Origin: Fuscovulum blasticum DSM 2131
Lineage (GTDB): Bacteria > Pseudomonadota > Alphaproteobacteria > Rhodobacterales > Rhodobacteraceae
Direction of reading: 5' to 3'
DNA: 64,000 bases
NCBI RefSeq assembly: GCF_003034965.1
Contig: NZ_PZKE01000001.1
Location: 186,001-250,000, forward strand
Below the pieces are notes generated by a model. The model made no database searches, had not been told where the DNA came from, and saw only the letters and a program-made list of their open reading frames with translations. Position 1 is the first letter of the stretch. Each line of letters begins with the position of its first letter. This document shows positions 8,301 through 15,654 of this stretch, piece after piece. The position numbers and the translations under genes were made by a program.

Positions 8301-8457
8301 CGAGGCGCGGCGCGAGATTTTCGAGATCTTCCCGGAACTTGAAACGCTGGACGCCACCGCCCTGCCCCAACCGGCCCGCCCGATTCAACCCGGCCGCATC
8401 GCCCGGAAACTGGCCGCCCGACACGCCCAGAACGGGATCGCGCTGCTCAGCCACTGA
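5377..8457 (+). CDS. RTX (hemolysin-type calcium-binding repeat) protein with C-terminal Hint domain
   Basis: A 1026-aa acidic secreted protein. Residues about 10-700 are almost entirely GGxGxDxxx nonapeptide repeats that form calcium-bound beta-rolls. Residues about 700-815 are a non-repeat linker ([14 protein letters not shown] then HLADFGAGE). Residues 821-965 are a Hint_2 domain beginning at Cys821 ([10 protein letters not shown]), with His900 in SPQHRVLV and [20 protein letters not shown] near its end. No Sec signal peptide is present, so type I secretion is expected; no T1SS genes are adjacent. Two large duplications are visible: about 127 residues (80-207 versus 208-335) and 160 residues (351-510 versus 511-670). 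The RTX-Hint architecture is common in Rhodobacteraceae. Its biological role is not established; surface or biofilm functions are possible. Confidence 0.88.
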   Translation: MATYPGTAGNDTYDGTTFGDSIEGLGGNDSLFGWAGNDTIDGGAGNDRISGGADNDSIDGGAGDDSISGNDGNDTIYTGNSEDTVYGGNDNDRIFGNNQTQILYGDAGNDVISGDSAINGGIETNTDSSERDSLFGGAGNDTLYSGFLGSTIYTFGDLLDGGIGNDVLIGGNAHDTLLGQDGNDSMNGGAGNDLLEGGAGNDTIYTQDNQDTVYGGDDNDRIFGDNVKQLLYGDAGDDVISGDSATNGGGESNTNTSESDSIYGGDGNDTLHSGYFGTTSAFGDLLDGGIGNDVVFGGTADDTLLGQDGNDSLDGGVGNDLLDGGLGNDTLRGRDGEDSLFGGADNDMIFGGNGSDYAEGGIGNDFITGDTDGDTGNDTFYGGDGIDVLIGRTGADMLYGDAGDDQIFGQRLDDIPDGNDSLYGGDGNDYIQANIGEDLLYGGEGNDVLSGDGYDPSVGQNDTIYGEAGNDVVYAAGGDDLAYGGADNDTLWGEDGNDSLYGDAGNDSIIGGNGSDYAEGGDGNDQIMGETGTGTGNDTFDGGEGDDTLVGGGGSDLLYGGAGDDYILAQLNDTFADGDDTVYGGDGYDYVEGSLGNDLIYGGTGDDYLVGDGVSTNGDNDTLYGEDGNDLLIGGGGDDLVYGGANDDVIYGYDGNDTLHGDDGNDEMYGDAGNDQVYGGAGNDTLSGSDYFGGGGGADTLTGGTGDDRFIIAGGAGDSIHLADFGAGETNGTNGSLDGSDGSWGDNDFVDLTQWYSDGTLALYNSTYGTNFSTPLEALKHDAATSTPGTLNFIAFQSGPTVTFTLVGSGAMDTEHTGVPCFTRGTMIETARGEVAIEDLRRGDLVETADHGLQPIRWVGSRRITAGDLEANPKLRPIRIRAGALGRGLPLQDVVVSPQHRVLVSSKVAERMFGEREVLVPARHLLLINGIDVAEEMAAVEYFHILFDRHQIVFAAGAPMESLFTGPEALKSVGPEARREIFEIFPELETLDATALPQPARPIQPGRIARKLAARHAQNGIALLSH

Positions 8458-8480
8458 CCGGCACAGCGCCAGAACCCCAA

Positions 8481-8507
8481 GGCCGCATCCGAAAAAAGGG
8501 TGCGGCC
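8481..8507 (+). terminator. Probable intrinsic terminator after the RTX gene
   Basis: GGCCGCATCC pairs with GGGTGCGGCC (10-bp stem with one G-T pair) around a GAAAAAA loop, followed by ATTCTTCTT. It lies 23 nt after the RTX stop codon. Confidence 0.65.
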
Positions 8508-9078
8508 ATTCTTCTTGATCAAATCCGCGGAGAAAGACATAATGCTGAAATTGGCGATGCCATTACGGGCAGGTTTTGCCGGGCCATAAAGGCCCGGACT
8601 TGGCCAGAAGCCCCGCCAGAGTGTGCGATTTGAACGTGTGGGTGGCCCCTGTCGGGCTGCATCGCTGTGGTTCAGGTAAAGTGAATACCACCCGTTCCGA
8701 GTGTCCACCGTCACACCGTTCGTGACACGGCGGGCGTAGTTCACGACACACGACATGAAGGCCCTGACAAGATTGGCTAAATCTCGCGACAGATCGCGTG
8801 CCGCAAATGTTTCGGCCCGCCTGCGTTGGTGCAGTACGAGGTTCGTTGATGTTCACGTTTTCCCGTGAGGTGCGGGCAGCCCGCCACAAGGCGGAGTGTC
8901 CTTCGCGAACCGATCATCCGTGCCTGAAGACCCCGGTGACGCAACTTTGCCTTCGGAGCCGGAGACAGCTTTCAAGATATTCGAGATGAGTGCCCGACAT
9001 GAGGCCAGAGAACCGGAAGAATGCCGGTACAGCTATTTCCCTCCCAGTTTCGCATATGACGTTGGTCACGAGTGAAGC
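8508..9078. other. Long non-coding gap between the RTX and LytTR genes
   Basis: About 570 nt with no convincing reading frame; short open frames on both strands lack ribosome-binding sites and protein-like composition. It holds a perfect hairpin CCGGGCC-ATAAA-GGCCCGG (8579-8597) without a T-tract and a shorter dyad GTCAC...GTGAC near 8708-8724. It also contains a sequence ACCGTTCGT near 8716 that fits the loose LytTR half-site pattern. It may hold the LytTR promoter or a small RNA, but nothing proves either. Confidence 0.4.
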
Positions 9079-10017
9079 ATGAAGACGCAGATCGAGCCAA
9101 TCATCGCCTTTGCCAGCGGAGAAACAGCCCCGCTTTGCAGCGCCTTTGTCTGGGAACTTGTGGGATCAACCCGGTTCAAGCTGTTTATCGTGACAACCAT
9201 CGGACTGTTTGCGCTGATCCAGCCCTATCAGCCGGTGAAGCTGCAGCGGTGGGAGGCGATCACCATCATCGCCGTTGTCGGGCTGATGGTCTTTTTCTGC
9301 TATGTGTCGGCCTTCATGTTCTTCGCCAAGTGCTGGCGCCGCTTTCGTCTCCGACAATTGCGGACGATCTGGTTGCTGCTGATCAGTTCCCTGATGGCGT
9401 CCTTTGCCGGGCAATGGGCCCTGCCCCTGTTCGGGGAAACTCCGAAGACGGTTCTGGAAACCCTGTTGGTCTGGGTGTTCCACTTCATGATGTTCACGGG
9501 GCTGGAGATCATCTTCTCGACGCTTGTCCTGCCCGAGGTCATGGCCAACCTTGCCCGCCGCCCCGGGCCGCACGACAACGAACCCATCGCCGTTCCGGTC
9601 GGGATTGCCACCGCCACAGTGGCCCCCGCGCCGGCCGCAGCCCCGGCCAGGATTGCCGCCCCGCGCCCGGCGGCCCCGATCCCGGCTGCGACTGCAACCG
9701 TCATCATTTCCGACAAGCGGTTCGAGATCGACAAGATCAAATGGGTCATGGCGGAAGAGCATTACATCTCGATCTACACCTTCGATGAGCAGACCCATTT
9801 CATGCGGGGCCGGCTGCGGGACTTTCTGGCGCAGGTGTCCGAGGATATGGGCTTTGCGATCCACAGATCCTACTGGGTTTCCTGGGGTGCGATCCGGCAG
9901 GTCGATGCCGAGAAGGACAGCATGACGGTTGTTCTGGATGACAAGACATCGCTGCCGGTCGCCCGCGCCAGACGATCCCAGTTCGTAGAGGCCCAGAAAC
10001 GGCACGGCATGGGCTGA
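9079..10017 (+). CDS. Membrane-anchored LytTR-domain transcriptional regulator
   Basis: 312 aa. Residues 1-155 contain four predicted membrane helices (about 34-52, 60-84, 95-117, 127-152). An Ala/Pro-rich linker (172-208) leads to a C-terminal LytTR DNA-binding domain (about 208-306: IKWVMAEEHYISIYT, GFAIHRSYWVSW, LPVARARRSQF). It has no receiver domain, so it probably senses at the membrane and binds DNA directly, like other TM-LytTR proteins of Rhodobacteraceae. It follows the RTX gene on the same strand, but a terminator and a long gap separate them, so it is transcribed separately. Target genes are unknown; the RTX gene is a candidate by position only. The ribosome-binding site is weak. 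Confidence 0.82.
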   Translation: MKTQIEPIIAFASGETAPLCSAFVWELVGSTRFKLFIVTTIGLFALIQPYQPVKLQRWEAITIIAVVGLMVFFCYVSAFMFFAKCWRRFRLRQLRTIWLLLISSLMASFAGQWALPLFGETPKTVLETLLVWVFHFMMFTGLEIIFSTLVLPEVMANLARRPGPHDNEPIAVPVGIATATVAPAPAAAPARIAAPRPAAPIPAATATVIISDKRFEIDKIKWVMAEEHYISIYTFDEQTHFMRGRLRDFLAQVSEDMGFAIHRSYWVSWGAIRQVDAEKDSMTVVLDDKTSLPVARARRSQFVEAQKRHGMG

Positions 10018-10033
10018 AGGGCGGCGCCGGGCC

Positions 10034-11065
10034 TCAGGCCGCGCGCATCAGCATCCCGTAAAGATCGCGCGGATCATCGGGATCGGCGATCATGTCCAGC
10101 ATCTGGCCAAGGCCGGTTTCCGGCAGCCGCGCCAGCACATAGCGTAGGGCGGCAAAATCCTCGATCGCGAAGCCCACGCTGTCGAACAGCGTGACCTGCG
10201 TGGGGTGGGTGCGCCCCGGGGCGCGGCCGGCAATGACCTCCCACAGCTCGGTGACGGGGTGGTTCGGGTCAAGCTGCTGGATTTCGCCTTCGATCCGGGT
10301 CTGCGGGGTGTATTCGGTAAAGATGTCCGCCCGGTGCAGAATGGGTTGGGCAAGTTCAGTCTTGCCGGGGCAATCGCCGCCAACGCCGTTGATGTGCACC
10401 CCGTTGCCGACCATGTTGTCGTTCAGGATCGTGGCGTGGTTCTTGTCGGCGGTGACGGTGGTGATGATGCCCGCACCCAGGATCGCCTCTTCTGCCGTGC
10501 GGCAGAAGATGACCTTCAGGCCAGAGCCGGCAAGGTTGCGGGCGCATTTTTCGGTGGCCGCGGGATCAATGTCGTAAAGCCGCACTTCGCGCAGGCCGCA
10601 GATGGCCCGGAAGGCCAAGGCCTGAAATTCCGCCTGCGCCCCGTTGCCGATCAGCGCCATGCAGTCGGCCCCCGCGGGCGCCAGCCATTTGGCCGCCATG
10701 GCGGAGGTGGCGGCGGTGCGCAGCGCGGTCAGGATCGTCATTTCGGACAGCAGCACCGGATAGCCGGTGGCCACATCGGCCAGCAGACCGAAGGCCGTCA
10801 CGGTCTGCAAACCGCGTTTCATGTTGGACGGATGGCCGTTCACATATTTGAAGCCATAGGTCTGGCCGTCCGAGGTGGGCATCAGTTCGATCACCCCCAC
10901 GTCGGAATGAGAGGCGATGCGCGGCGTCTTGTCGAATTCGGGCCAGCGGCGGAAATCGGCTTCGATCTCGGCGGTAAGGTCGCGCAGCACGGTTTCGATG
11001 CCGATGCGGTGGACCAGGCGCATCATCGCATCGACGCTGACAAAGGGGACAAGGTTCAGGGTCAT
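10034..11065 (-). CDS. Ornithine cyclodeaminase
   Basis: 343-aa NAD-dependent enzyme of the OCD/mu-crystallin family that converts L-ornithine to L-proline and ammonia. It has the substrate-binding segment YGFKYVNGHPSN, the Rossmann GNGAQAEFQ, the acidic YDIDP that follows, and the VGGDCPGKTEL segment with the catalytic Asp. ATG 11065 was preferred over GTG 11092. It lies 1 nt after the arginase stop codon, so the two genes are translationally coupled and together turn arginine into proline. Some family members use other amino acids, but the arginase neighbour supports ornithine. Confidence 0.9.
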   Translation of the reverse strand: MTLNLVPFVSVDAMMRLVHRIGIETVLRDLTAEIEADFRRWPEFDKTPRIASHSDVGVIELMPTSDGQTYGFKYVNGHPSNMKRGLQTVTAFGLLADVATGYPVLLSEMTILTALRTAATSAMAAKWLAPAGADCMALIGNGAQAEFQALAFRAICGLREVRLYDIDPAATEKCARNLAGSGLKVIFCRTAEEAILGAGIITTVTADKNHATILNDNMVGNGVHINGVGGDCPGKTELAQPILHRADIFTEYTPQTRIEGEIQQLDPNHPVTELWEVIAGRAPGRTHPTQVTLFDSVGFAIEDFAALRYVLARLPETGLGQMLDMIADPDDPRDLYGMLMRAA

Positions 11066-11066
11066 G

Positions 11067-11990
11067 TCACTTGCTCCGGGTCGGGCGGTCAAACACCTTG
11101 CGGCCCATCAGGCTGGCCACCAGATCGACCATCAGCCGCGCGGTCATGCCGCGATCGTCAAGGAAGGGGTTCAGCTCCACCAGGTCCAGGCTGGTGACCA
11201 GGCCGGATTCGTGCAGCATCTCCATCACCAGATGCGCCTCGCGGAAGGTGGTGCCACCGGGAACGGTGGTGCCCACGGCGGGGGCGATGGCGGGATCAAG
11301 GAAATCGACATCCAGGCTGACATGCAGCATCCCGCCCGCTGCGCGGACCCGGGCCAGGAACCGGCGCAGGGGGGCAACGATGCCCTCTTCATCCAGCGTG
11401 CGCATGTCGACGGGGATAAGCTGATGATCAATCAGCGCGGCATGTTCGGCCGGATCGACCGAGCGGATGCCGTAAAGACAGACCCGGTCCGCCGGGACGG
11501 GGGCGGGAAACGGGGGAAAGGCGTCAAACCCGCCGCGCCCGGTGATATAGGCCACGGGCGTGCCGTGCAGATTGCCCGAGGTGGTGGTCAGCGGGGTGTG
11601 AAAATCAGAATGGGCATCCAGCCACAGCACGAACAGCGGCCGCCCCTTCCGCGCCGCAAAGCCCGCTGCCCCCGCGACCGAGCCGAGGGCCAGCGAATGA
11701 TCGCCCCCCATGACGATGGGCAAGGTGCCTTCGGAAAGCGCATCATCGACAGAGTCGATCAGCGCCTCGGTCCAGCCCACCGTTTCGGGCAGGGAATGAA
11801 CGGCGGCGTTGGGGCAACGGGCCGGGCGCAGGGCGGGCAGCGCCAGATCGCCCCGATCCTCGACAGCATGGCCAAGGTCGGAAATCGCCTGGGCCAGACC
11901 CGCAACGCGATAGGCGGCGGGGCCCATCAGGCAGCCGGGGCGGCGCTGACCACTGTCGATCGGTGCCCCGATCAGGGTGCATCTTGTCAT
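11067..11990 (-). CDS. rocF: Arginase
   Basis: 307-aa manganese ureohydrolase that splits L-arginine into ornithine and urea. The metal ligands are visible in GGDHS (His98), WLDAHSDFH (Asp125, His127, Asp129) and SLDVDFLDP. The length matches the family. ATG 11990 has GGAGGAG about 9 nt upstream. It is coupled to ornithine cyclodeaminase and divergent from an Lrp/AsnC regulator, the usual arrangement for an arginine-inducible catabolic pair. Confidence 0.93.
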   Translation of the reverse strand: MTRCTLIGAPIDSGQRRPGCLMGPAAYRVAGLAQAISDLGHAVEDRGDLALPALRPARCPNAAVHSLPETVGWTEALIDSVDDALSEGTLPIVMGGDHSLALGSVAGAAGFAARKGRPLFVLWLDAHSDFHTPLTTTSGNLHGTPVAYITGRGGFDAFPPFPAPVPADRVCLYGIRSVDPAEHAALIDHQLIPVDMRTLDEEGIVAPLRRFLARVRAAGGMLHVSLDVDFLDPAIAPAVGTTVPGGTTFREAHLVMEMLHESGLVTSLDLVELNPFLDDRGMTARLMVDLVASLMGRKVFDRPTRSK

Positions 11991-12023
11991 GGAACTGTCT
12001 CCTCCGATCTGTGTTAATCTTTC

Positions 12024-12053
12024 CATAATGTGACGGTTTCCAGCGACATTATG
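12024..12053. promoter_or_regulatory. Inverted repeat in the arginase-Lrp divergent promoter region
   Basis: CATAATGT (12024-12031) and ACATTATG (12046-12053) form a perfect 8-bp inverted repeat with a 14-nt spacer. Two further palindromes follow, ATGATCAT (12051-12058) and TTGCGCAA (12060-12067). This AT-rich run between the divergent starts is the likely binding region for the adjacent Lrp-type regulator. Confidence 0.55.
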
Positions 12054-12101
12054 ATCATCTTGCGCAATATGATGCGCGAAGCGATGACAAGGATAAACGA
12101 A

Positions 12102-12560
12102 ATGGACGATACCGACCTGCGTTTGATCGCGGAGTTGCGGCGCGATGGCCGGGCGGCGCTGTCCCATCTGGCGGCGCGGCTGGGGCTGAGCCGGGCCACG
12201 GTGCGCGCCAGGATGGAGCGTCTGGCCGCCGCGGGCGAGATCGCGGGGTTCACCGTGCTGACGCGTGCCGACGCCACCCCGGCGCCGGTGCGGGCCCTGA
12301 TGATGGTGGGGATCGAAGGCCGCGGGGCCGAGCGGATCATGGCGCGGCTGACGGGGTTTCCGCAGGCGGTGGCGGTTCATTCAACTGCGGGGCGCTGGGA
12401 TCTGGTGGTCGAGCTGGGGGCGCAGACGCTGGCCGAACTGGATGAGACCATCTTCCGCATCCGCGAGGTCGAGGGTGTCATGACCAGCGAGACGAACCTT
12501 CTGATGTCAACCCGGCGGGCGGGGCGCAGACAGGGGCGGCCGGATCAGAGCAGTTCCTGA
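12102..12560 (+). CDS. Lrp/AsnC-family transcriptional regulator
   Basis: 152 aa. The N-terminal winged HTH (about 1-60) carries the Lrp pattern MDDTDLRLIAELRRDGR...LGLSRATVRARMERL. The C-terminal RAM/AsnC ligand domain (about 68-145) includes the GRWDLVVELGAQ segment. I chose ATG 12102 because AAGGA lies 8 nt upstream and this gives the normal family N-terminus. It is divergent from arginase/ornithine cyclodeaminase, so it most likely activates them in response to arginine or ornithine. Its 3' end overlaps the convergent mnhG by 16 nt. Confidence 0.9.
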   Translation: MDDTDLRLIAELRRDGRAALSHLAARLGLSRATVRARMERLAAAGEIAGFTVLTRADATPAPVRALMMVGIEGRGAERIMARLTGFPQAVAVHSTAGRWDLVVELGAQTLAELDETIFRIREVEGVMTSETNLLMSTRRAGRRQGRPDQSSS

Positions 12561-12913
12561 GTCTCGCGTTCGGCCGCGGGGGGAATGTCGGGGGTGCCGT
12601 CCTTGCGGTCGCGGTGCAGGGCGGCGCGGCCCAGCAGCATCAGCGTGACAGGGGTGGTGATCATCACGAAGATGCCGATCACAAGTTCATGCACGATCAC
12701 ACGGTCCTGCCCCCAGGAAAAGGCCAGCAGCCCCGCCAGAAGGATGCCCGCCGTGCCCCAACTGGTGCCCAGTGTCGGCGCGTGAATCCGGTCATAGAAG
12801 CTGTGCAGCCGGACCAGCCCCAGCGTGCCGAGGAAGGTGAGCGAACTGCCGATCACCAGCAGCAGCGCAACCGGGATGGCAACCCACAGCGGCAGGGCTT
12901 CGAACGAGGTCAT
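12545..12913 (-). CDS. mnhG: Na+/H+ antiporter subunit G (MnhG/MrpG/PhaG)
   Basis: 122-aa membrane protein with three helices and the family segment [25 protein letters not shown]. It is the last subunit of the Mrp multi-subunit Na+(K+)/H+ antiporter. Its ATG overlaps the mnhF stop by 4 nt. Its 3' end overlaps the convergent Lrp gene. Confidence 0.93.
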   Translation of the reverse strand: MTSFEALPLWVAIPVALLLVIGSSLTFLGTLGLVRLHSFYDRIHAPTLGTSWGTAGILLAGLLAFSWGQDRVIVHELVIGIFVMITTPVTLMLLGRAALHRDRKDGTPDIPPAAERETQELL

Positions 12914-13194
12914 TCGATCACCTCGCCGCGGATCAGGAACTTGGCCAGCGCCACCGTGGCCACGAAGCCCAGCACGCCGATGACCAGAGACGCCTCGAAG
13001 AAGAACGGGGTGCCAAGACGCATACCCGTGACGACGAACAGCAGCATCGCGTTGATGTAGAGCGAATCCAGCGCCAGCACCCGGTCTTGCGCGCGCGGGC
13101 CGCGCAGGGTGCGAACCATGGCAAGGATGGCCGCCAGCGCCAGCATGAACTGGGCATAGGTCAGGGCCCACCAGATCAGCGTTGCGGCGGTCAT
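12910..13194 (-). CDS. mnhF: Na+/H+ antiporter subunit F (MnhF/MrpF/PhaF)
   Basis: 94-aa protein with three membrane helices. It has the conserved cytoplasmic segment [20 protein letters not shown], whose Asp is typical of MrpF. Start and stop overlap mnhE and mnhG by about 4 nt each, so translation is coupled throughout the operon. Confidence 0.93.
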   Translation of the reverse strand: MTAATLIWWALTYAQFMLALAAILAMVRTLRGPRAQDRVLALDSLYINAMLLFVVTGMRLGTPFFFEASLVIGVLGFVATVALAKFLIRGEVIE

Positions 13195-13676
13195 GCGAAA
13201 GCCTCCAGCAGCAGGGCTTCGTAACGGTCGCGGATCAGGCTGCGCCAGGCCTCATCGTCGATCATGTCAAAGACATGCAGCAGCAGCACGCCCGAACCGG
13301 GGCGGTATTCCATCCAGGCGGTGCCGGGCGTGGCGGTGACGATCAGCGCCAGCAGGGCCAGCGCGGAAGGGTTGCTGATGCGCAGCGGGATTTCGACAAA
13401 GCCCGACCGGCGGGCCCCGTTGCGGCCATTGGTCAGGATCAGCCAGGCCACCGCGATGTTGGAGCGGATGATGTCGATGCTGACGATCCCCATCAGCCGG
13501 ATCAGCGGCCAGAACGCGCGGATGCGCGGACCCTTGGGTTCCAGTTTCTGGAAAACCCAGCCGGCGAACAGGCCGATGGCGGCGCCCAGCAACAGGTGAC
13601 CGGGTGAAAAGCGGTTCAGCAGCAGCCACATCAGTGTCAGCGCCAGCGACAGAAGGGGGTGCGGAACAAGGCGCAT
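13191..13676 (-). CDS. mnhE: Na+/H+ antiporter subunit E (MnhE/MrpE/PhaE)
   Basis: 161-aa subunit with N-terminal membrane segments and a conserved C-terminal cytoplasmic domain (ITATPGTAW-type [10 protein letters not shown], then [14 protein letters not shown]). ATG 13676 overlaps the mnhD stop by 1 nt; GTG one codon upstream is an alternative start giving a 4-nt overlap. Confidence 0.92.
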   Translation of the reverse strand: MRLVPHPLLSLALTLMWLLLNRFSPGHLLLGAAIGLFAGWVFQKLEPKGPRIRAFWPLIRLMGIVSIDIIRSNIAVAWLILTNGRNGARRSGFVEIPLRISNPSALALLALIVTATPGTAWMEYRPGSGVLLLHVFDMIDDEAWRSLIRDRYEALLLEAFA

Positions 13677-15313
13677 CACTCCTCCTCCTCGGGTTCGGCA
13701 TCGACGGCGCGGGGGGCGCCCAGCGCACCATCGGCATAGATCGCGGGGGCATGAAGCGCCTCGGCCGTGGCGCGCATGTAGCGCAGCACATCATCGGCCT
13801 TGATCGTCAGCACCAGCATCAGCGCGGTCAGCGCCAGCGCCGGCGCGATTTCCAGCGCCAGCACGCGCGGAACGATGCCGTCGCCAGCCCAGAAGGTTTG
13901 AATCCCGATGCGGACCAGGCCGATCAGCGTGGCAAGACCGGCCAGCAGCAGAAGCACGACAAACGCCCAGCCGACGGCGGGTGAAACGGCATCGGTCGCC
14001 AGAACGCCGCGCAGGATGGCGACCTTGCCGATGAAGCCCGCCATGGGCGGCAGGCCCGCCAGCACCAGCAGGCAGGCGCCGAAGGTCAGGCCCAGCACGG
14101 TCAGCGTGCCGGGAATGGCAAGGCCCACTTCAGGCTGGCTGTCTTCCTCGCGCTCATCCAGACCATAGGCGTCGGCGGTCAGCGCCAGCATGGCGGCGAT
14201 GCCGCCTTCTTCGCGGCTCATCGGTTCGATCAGCAGGAACAGGGCGCTGGTCGCGAGGGTGGAGTTCAGCATGTAGAACAGCCCGCCCGCCAGCAGGGCC
14301 GCCCCGCCGCCCGCCAGCGCCAGCCCGTTCACCGCCAGCAGCGTGCCCGAAGAGACCAGCACCAGATGCGCCGCCATCCGGCCCAGCCCCTGCGAGGCCA
14401 GAACGCCGACAAAACCGAAGACCACCGTTGCCATGCCGCCGGCGATCAGAACCTCGGCGCCGAAGCCCGAGGAAATGCCGGCGGCGGTGCCGAACATCAG
14501 CATCGACAGCCGCAGAAGGACATAGATGCCGACCTTGGTCATGATGGCAAACAGCGCCGCCACGGGGGCCGCCCCGGCCTGATAGGCCAGCGGCAGCCAG
14601 AACGAGACCGGCCAGATGCCGGCCTTGATCAGGAAGGCCAGCCCCATCAGCGCGGCGCCGGCGTGGAACAGCGGCCGGTTTTCCTGTGCCATCAGCGGCA
14701 CCAGCTTGGAAAGCTGCGCCATGTTCAGCGTGCCGGTGACGCCATAGATGATGGCAACGCCCAGCAGGAACAGCAGCGAGGCGGTCAGGTTGACCGCGAT
14801 GTAATGCAGCCCCGCGCGCACCCGAAGCTGCCCGCCGCCATGCAGCAACATTCCGTAAGAGGCGGCCAGAAGCACCTCGAAGAACACGAACAGGTTGAAC
14901 AGGTCGCCCGTCAGGAAGGCGCCGTTCAGGCCCATCAGCAGGAACATGAACATCGAATGGAAATGCTGCCCCTGCCGGTTCCACCCGGCGGCCGAATAGA
15001 CCAGCGCCGGAATTGCCACCAGCGAGGACAGCACCAGCATCATCGCGGAAAGCCGGTCGATCACCAGAACGATGCCGAAGGGCGAAGCCCAGTCGCCCAG
15101 CAGGTAAAAGCCGATGTCGTTGCCGCCCGACAGTTCGTTGCCCTTGGAACGGTTCAGAAGCTCGATCGCGACGAAGAGCAGCGCCACGGTTGCGGCAAGG
15201 CTGATGAAGAACTTGGCGCGGCGGCGGCGGTCTTCGTAAAGCAGCATCAGCGCGCCCGCGAAGAACGGGATCAGGATCGGCGCGATGATCAGGTGATCGG
15301 GGCCGCCGTTCAT
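13676..15313 (-). CDS. mnhD: Na+/H+ antiporter subunit D (MnhD/MrpD/PhaD)
   Basis: 545-aa, about 14-helix subunit homologous to the proton-translocating NuoL/M/N subunits of complex I. The proton_antipo_M core contains LFNLFVFFEVLLAASYG (a conserved membrane Glu) and FLIKAGIWPVSFWLPLAY (a conserved Lys). The C-terminal tail is acidic (EPEEEE). The start overlaps mnhC by 4 nt. Confidence 0.93.
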   Translation of the reverse strand: MNGGPDHLIIAPILIPFFAGALMLLYEDRRRRAKFFISLAATVALLFVAIELLNRSKGNELSGGNDIGFYLLGDWASPFGIVLVIDRLSAMMLVLSSLVAIPALVYSAAGWNRQGQHFHSMFMFLLMGLNGAFLTGDLFNLFVFFEVLLAASYGMLLHGGGQLRVRAGLHYIAVNLTASLLFLLGVAIIYGVTGTLNMAQLSKLVPLMAQENRPLFHAGAALMGLAFLIKAGIWPVSFWLPLAYQAGAAPVAALFAIMTKVGIYVLLRLSMLMFGTAAGISSGFGAEVLIAGGMATVVFGFVGVLASQGLGRMAAHLVLVSSGTLLAVNGLALAGGGAALLAGGLFYMLNSTLATSALFLLIEPMSREEGGIAAMLALTADAYGLDEREEDSQPEVGLAIPGTLTVLGLTFGACLLVLAGLPPMAGFIGKVAILRGVLATDAVSPAVGWAFVVLLLLAGLATLIGLVRIGIQTFWAGDGIVPRVLALEIAPALALTALMLVLTIKADDVLRYMRATAEALHAPAIYADGALGAPRAVDAEPEEEE

Positions 15314-15654
15314 CCTTCGCGCTCCTTCCCGTCAACATGGTCGGTGCCGGTCAGCCCGCGCGAGGCGATGATGACCACCAGAAACAGCGCCGTGGTGGCA
15401 AAGCTGATGACGATGGCCGTCAGCACCAGCGCCTGCGGCAGCGGATCGGCGTAAAGCGTGGGGTTGACGAACCCGCCCTGCGGCATGATCGGCGGCACCC
15501 CCACCGTCAGCCGACCCATCGAGAAGATGAACAGGTTCACCGCATAGGACAGCAGGCACAGGCCCACGATCACCTGAAAAGTGCGGGGCCGCAGCAGAAG
15601 CCAGATGCCCGAGGCGGCCAGGATGCCGATGGCGGCGGAGAGCACAATTTCCAT
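15310..15654 (-). CDS. mnhC: Na+/H+ antiporter subunit C (MnhC/MrpC/PhaC)
   Basis: 114-aa NuoK-like subunit with three helices and the family segment LLSYAVNLFIFSMG, followed by DPLPQALVLTAIVISFATTA. ATG 15654 overlaps the stop of the A/B subunit by 1 nt; GTG 15657 is the alternative. Confidence 0.93.
   Translation of the reverse strand: MEIVLSAAIGILAASGIWLLLRPRTFQVIVGLCLLSYAVNLFIFSMGRLTVGVPPIMPQGGFVNPTLYADPLPQALVLTAIVISFATTALFLVVIIASRGLTGTDHVDGKEREG

Noticed and set aside
8385-8889. Short minus-strand frames in the gap after the RTX gene (123 and 108 codons)
   Set aside because: No ribosome-binding sites, no protein-like composition, and one overlaps the RTX gene and its terminator.
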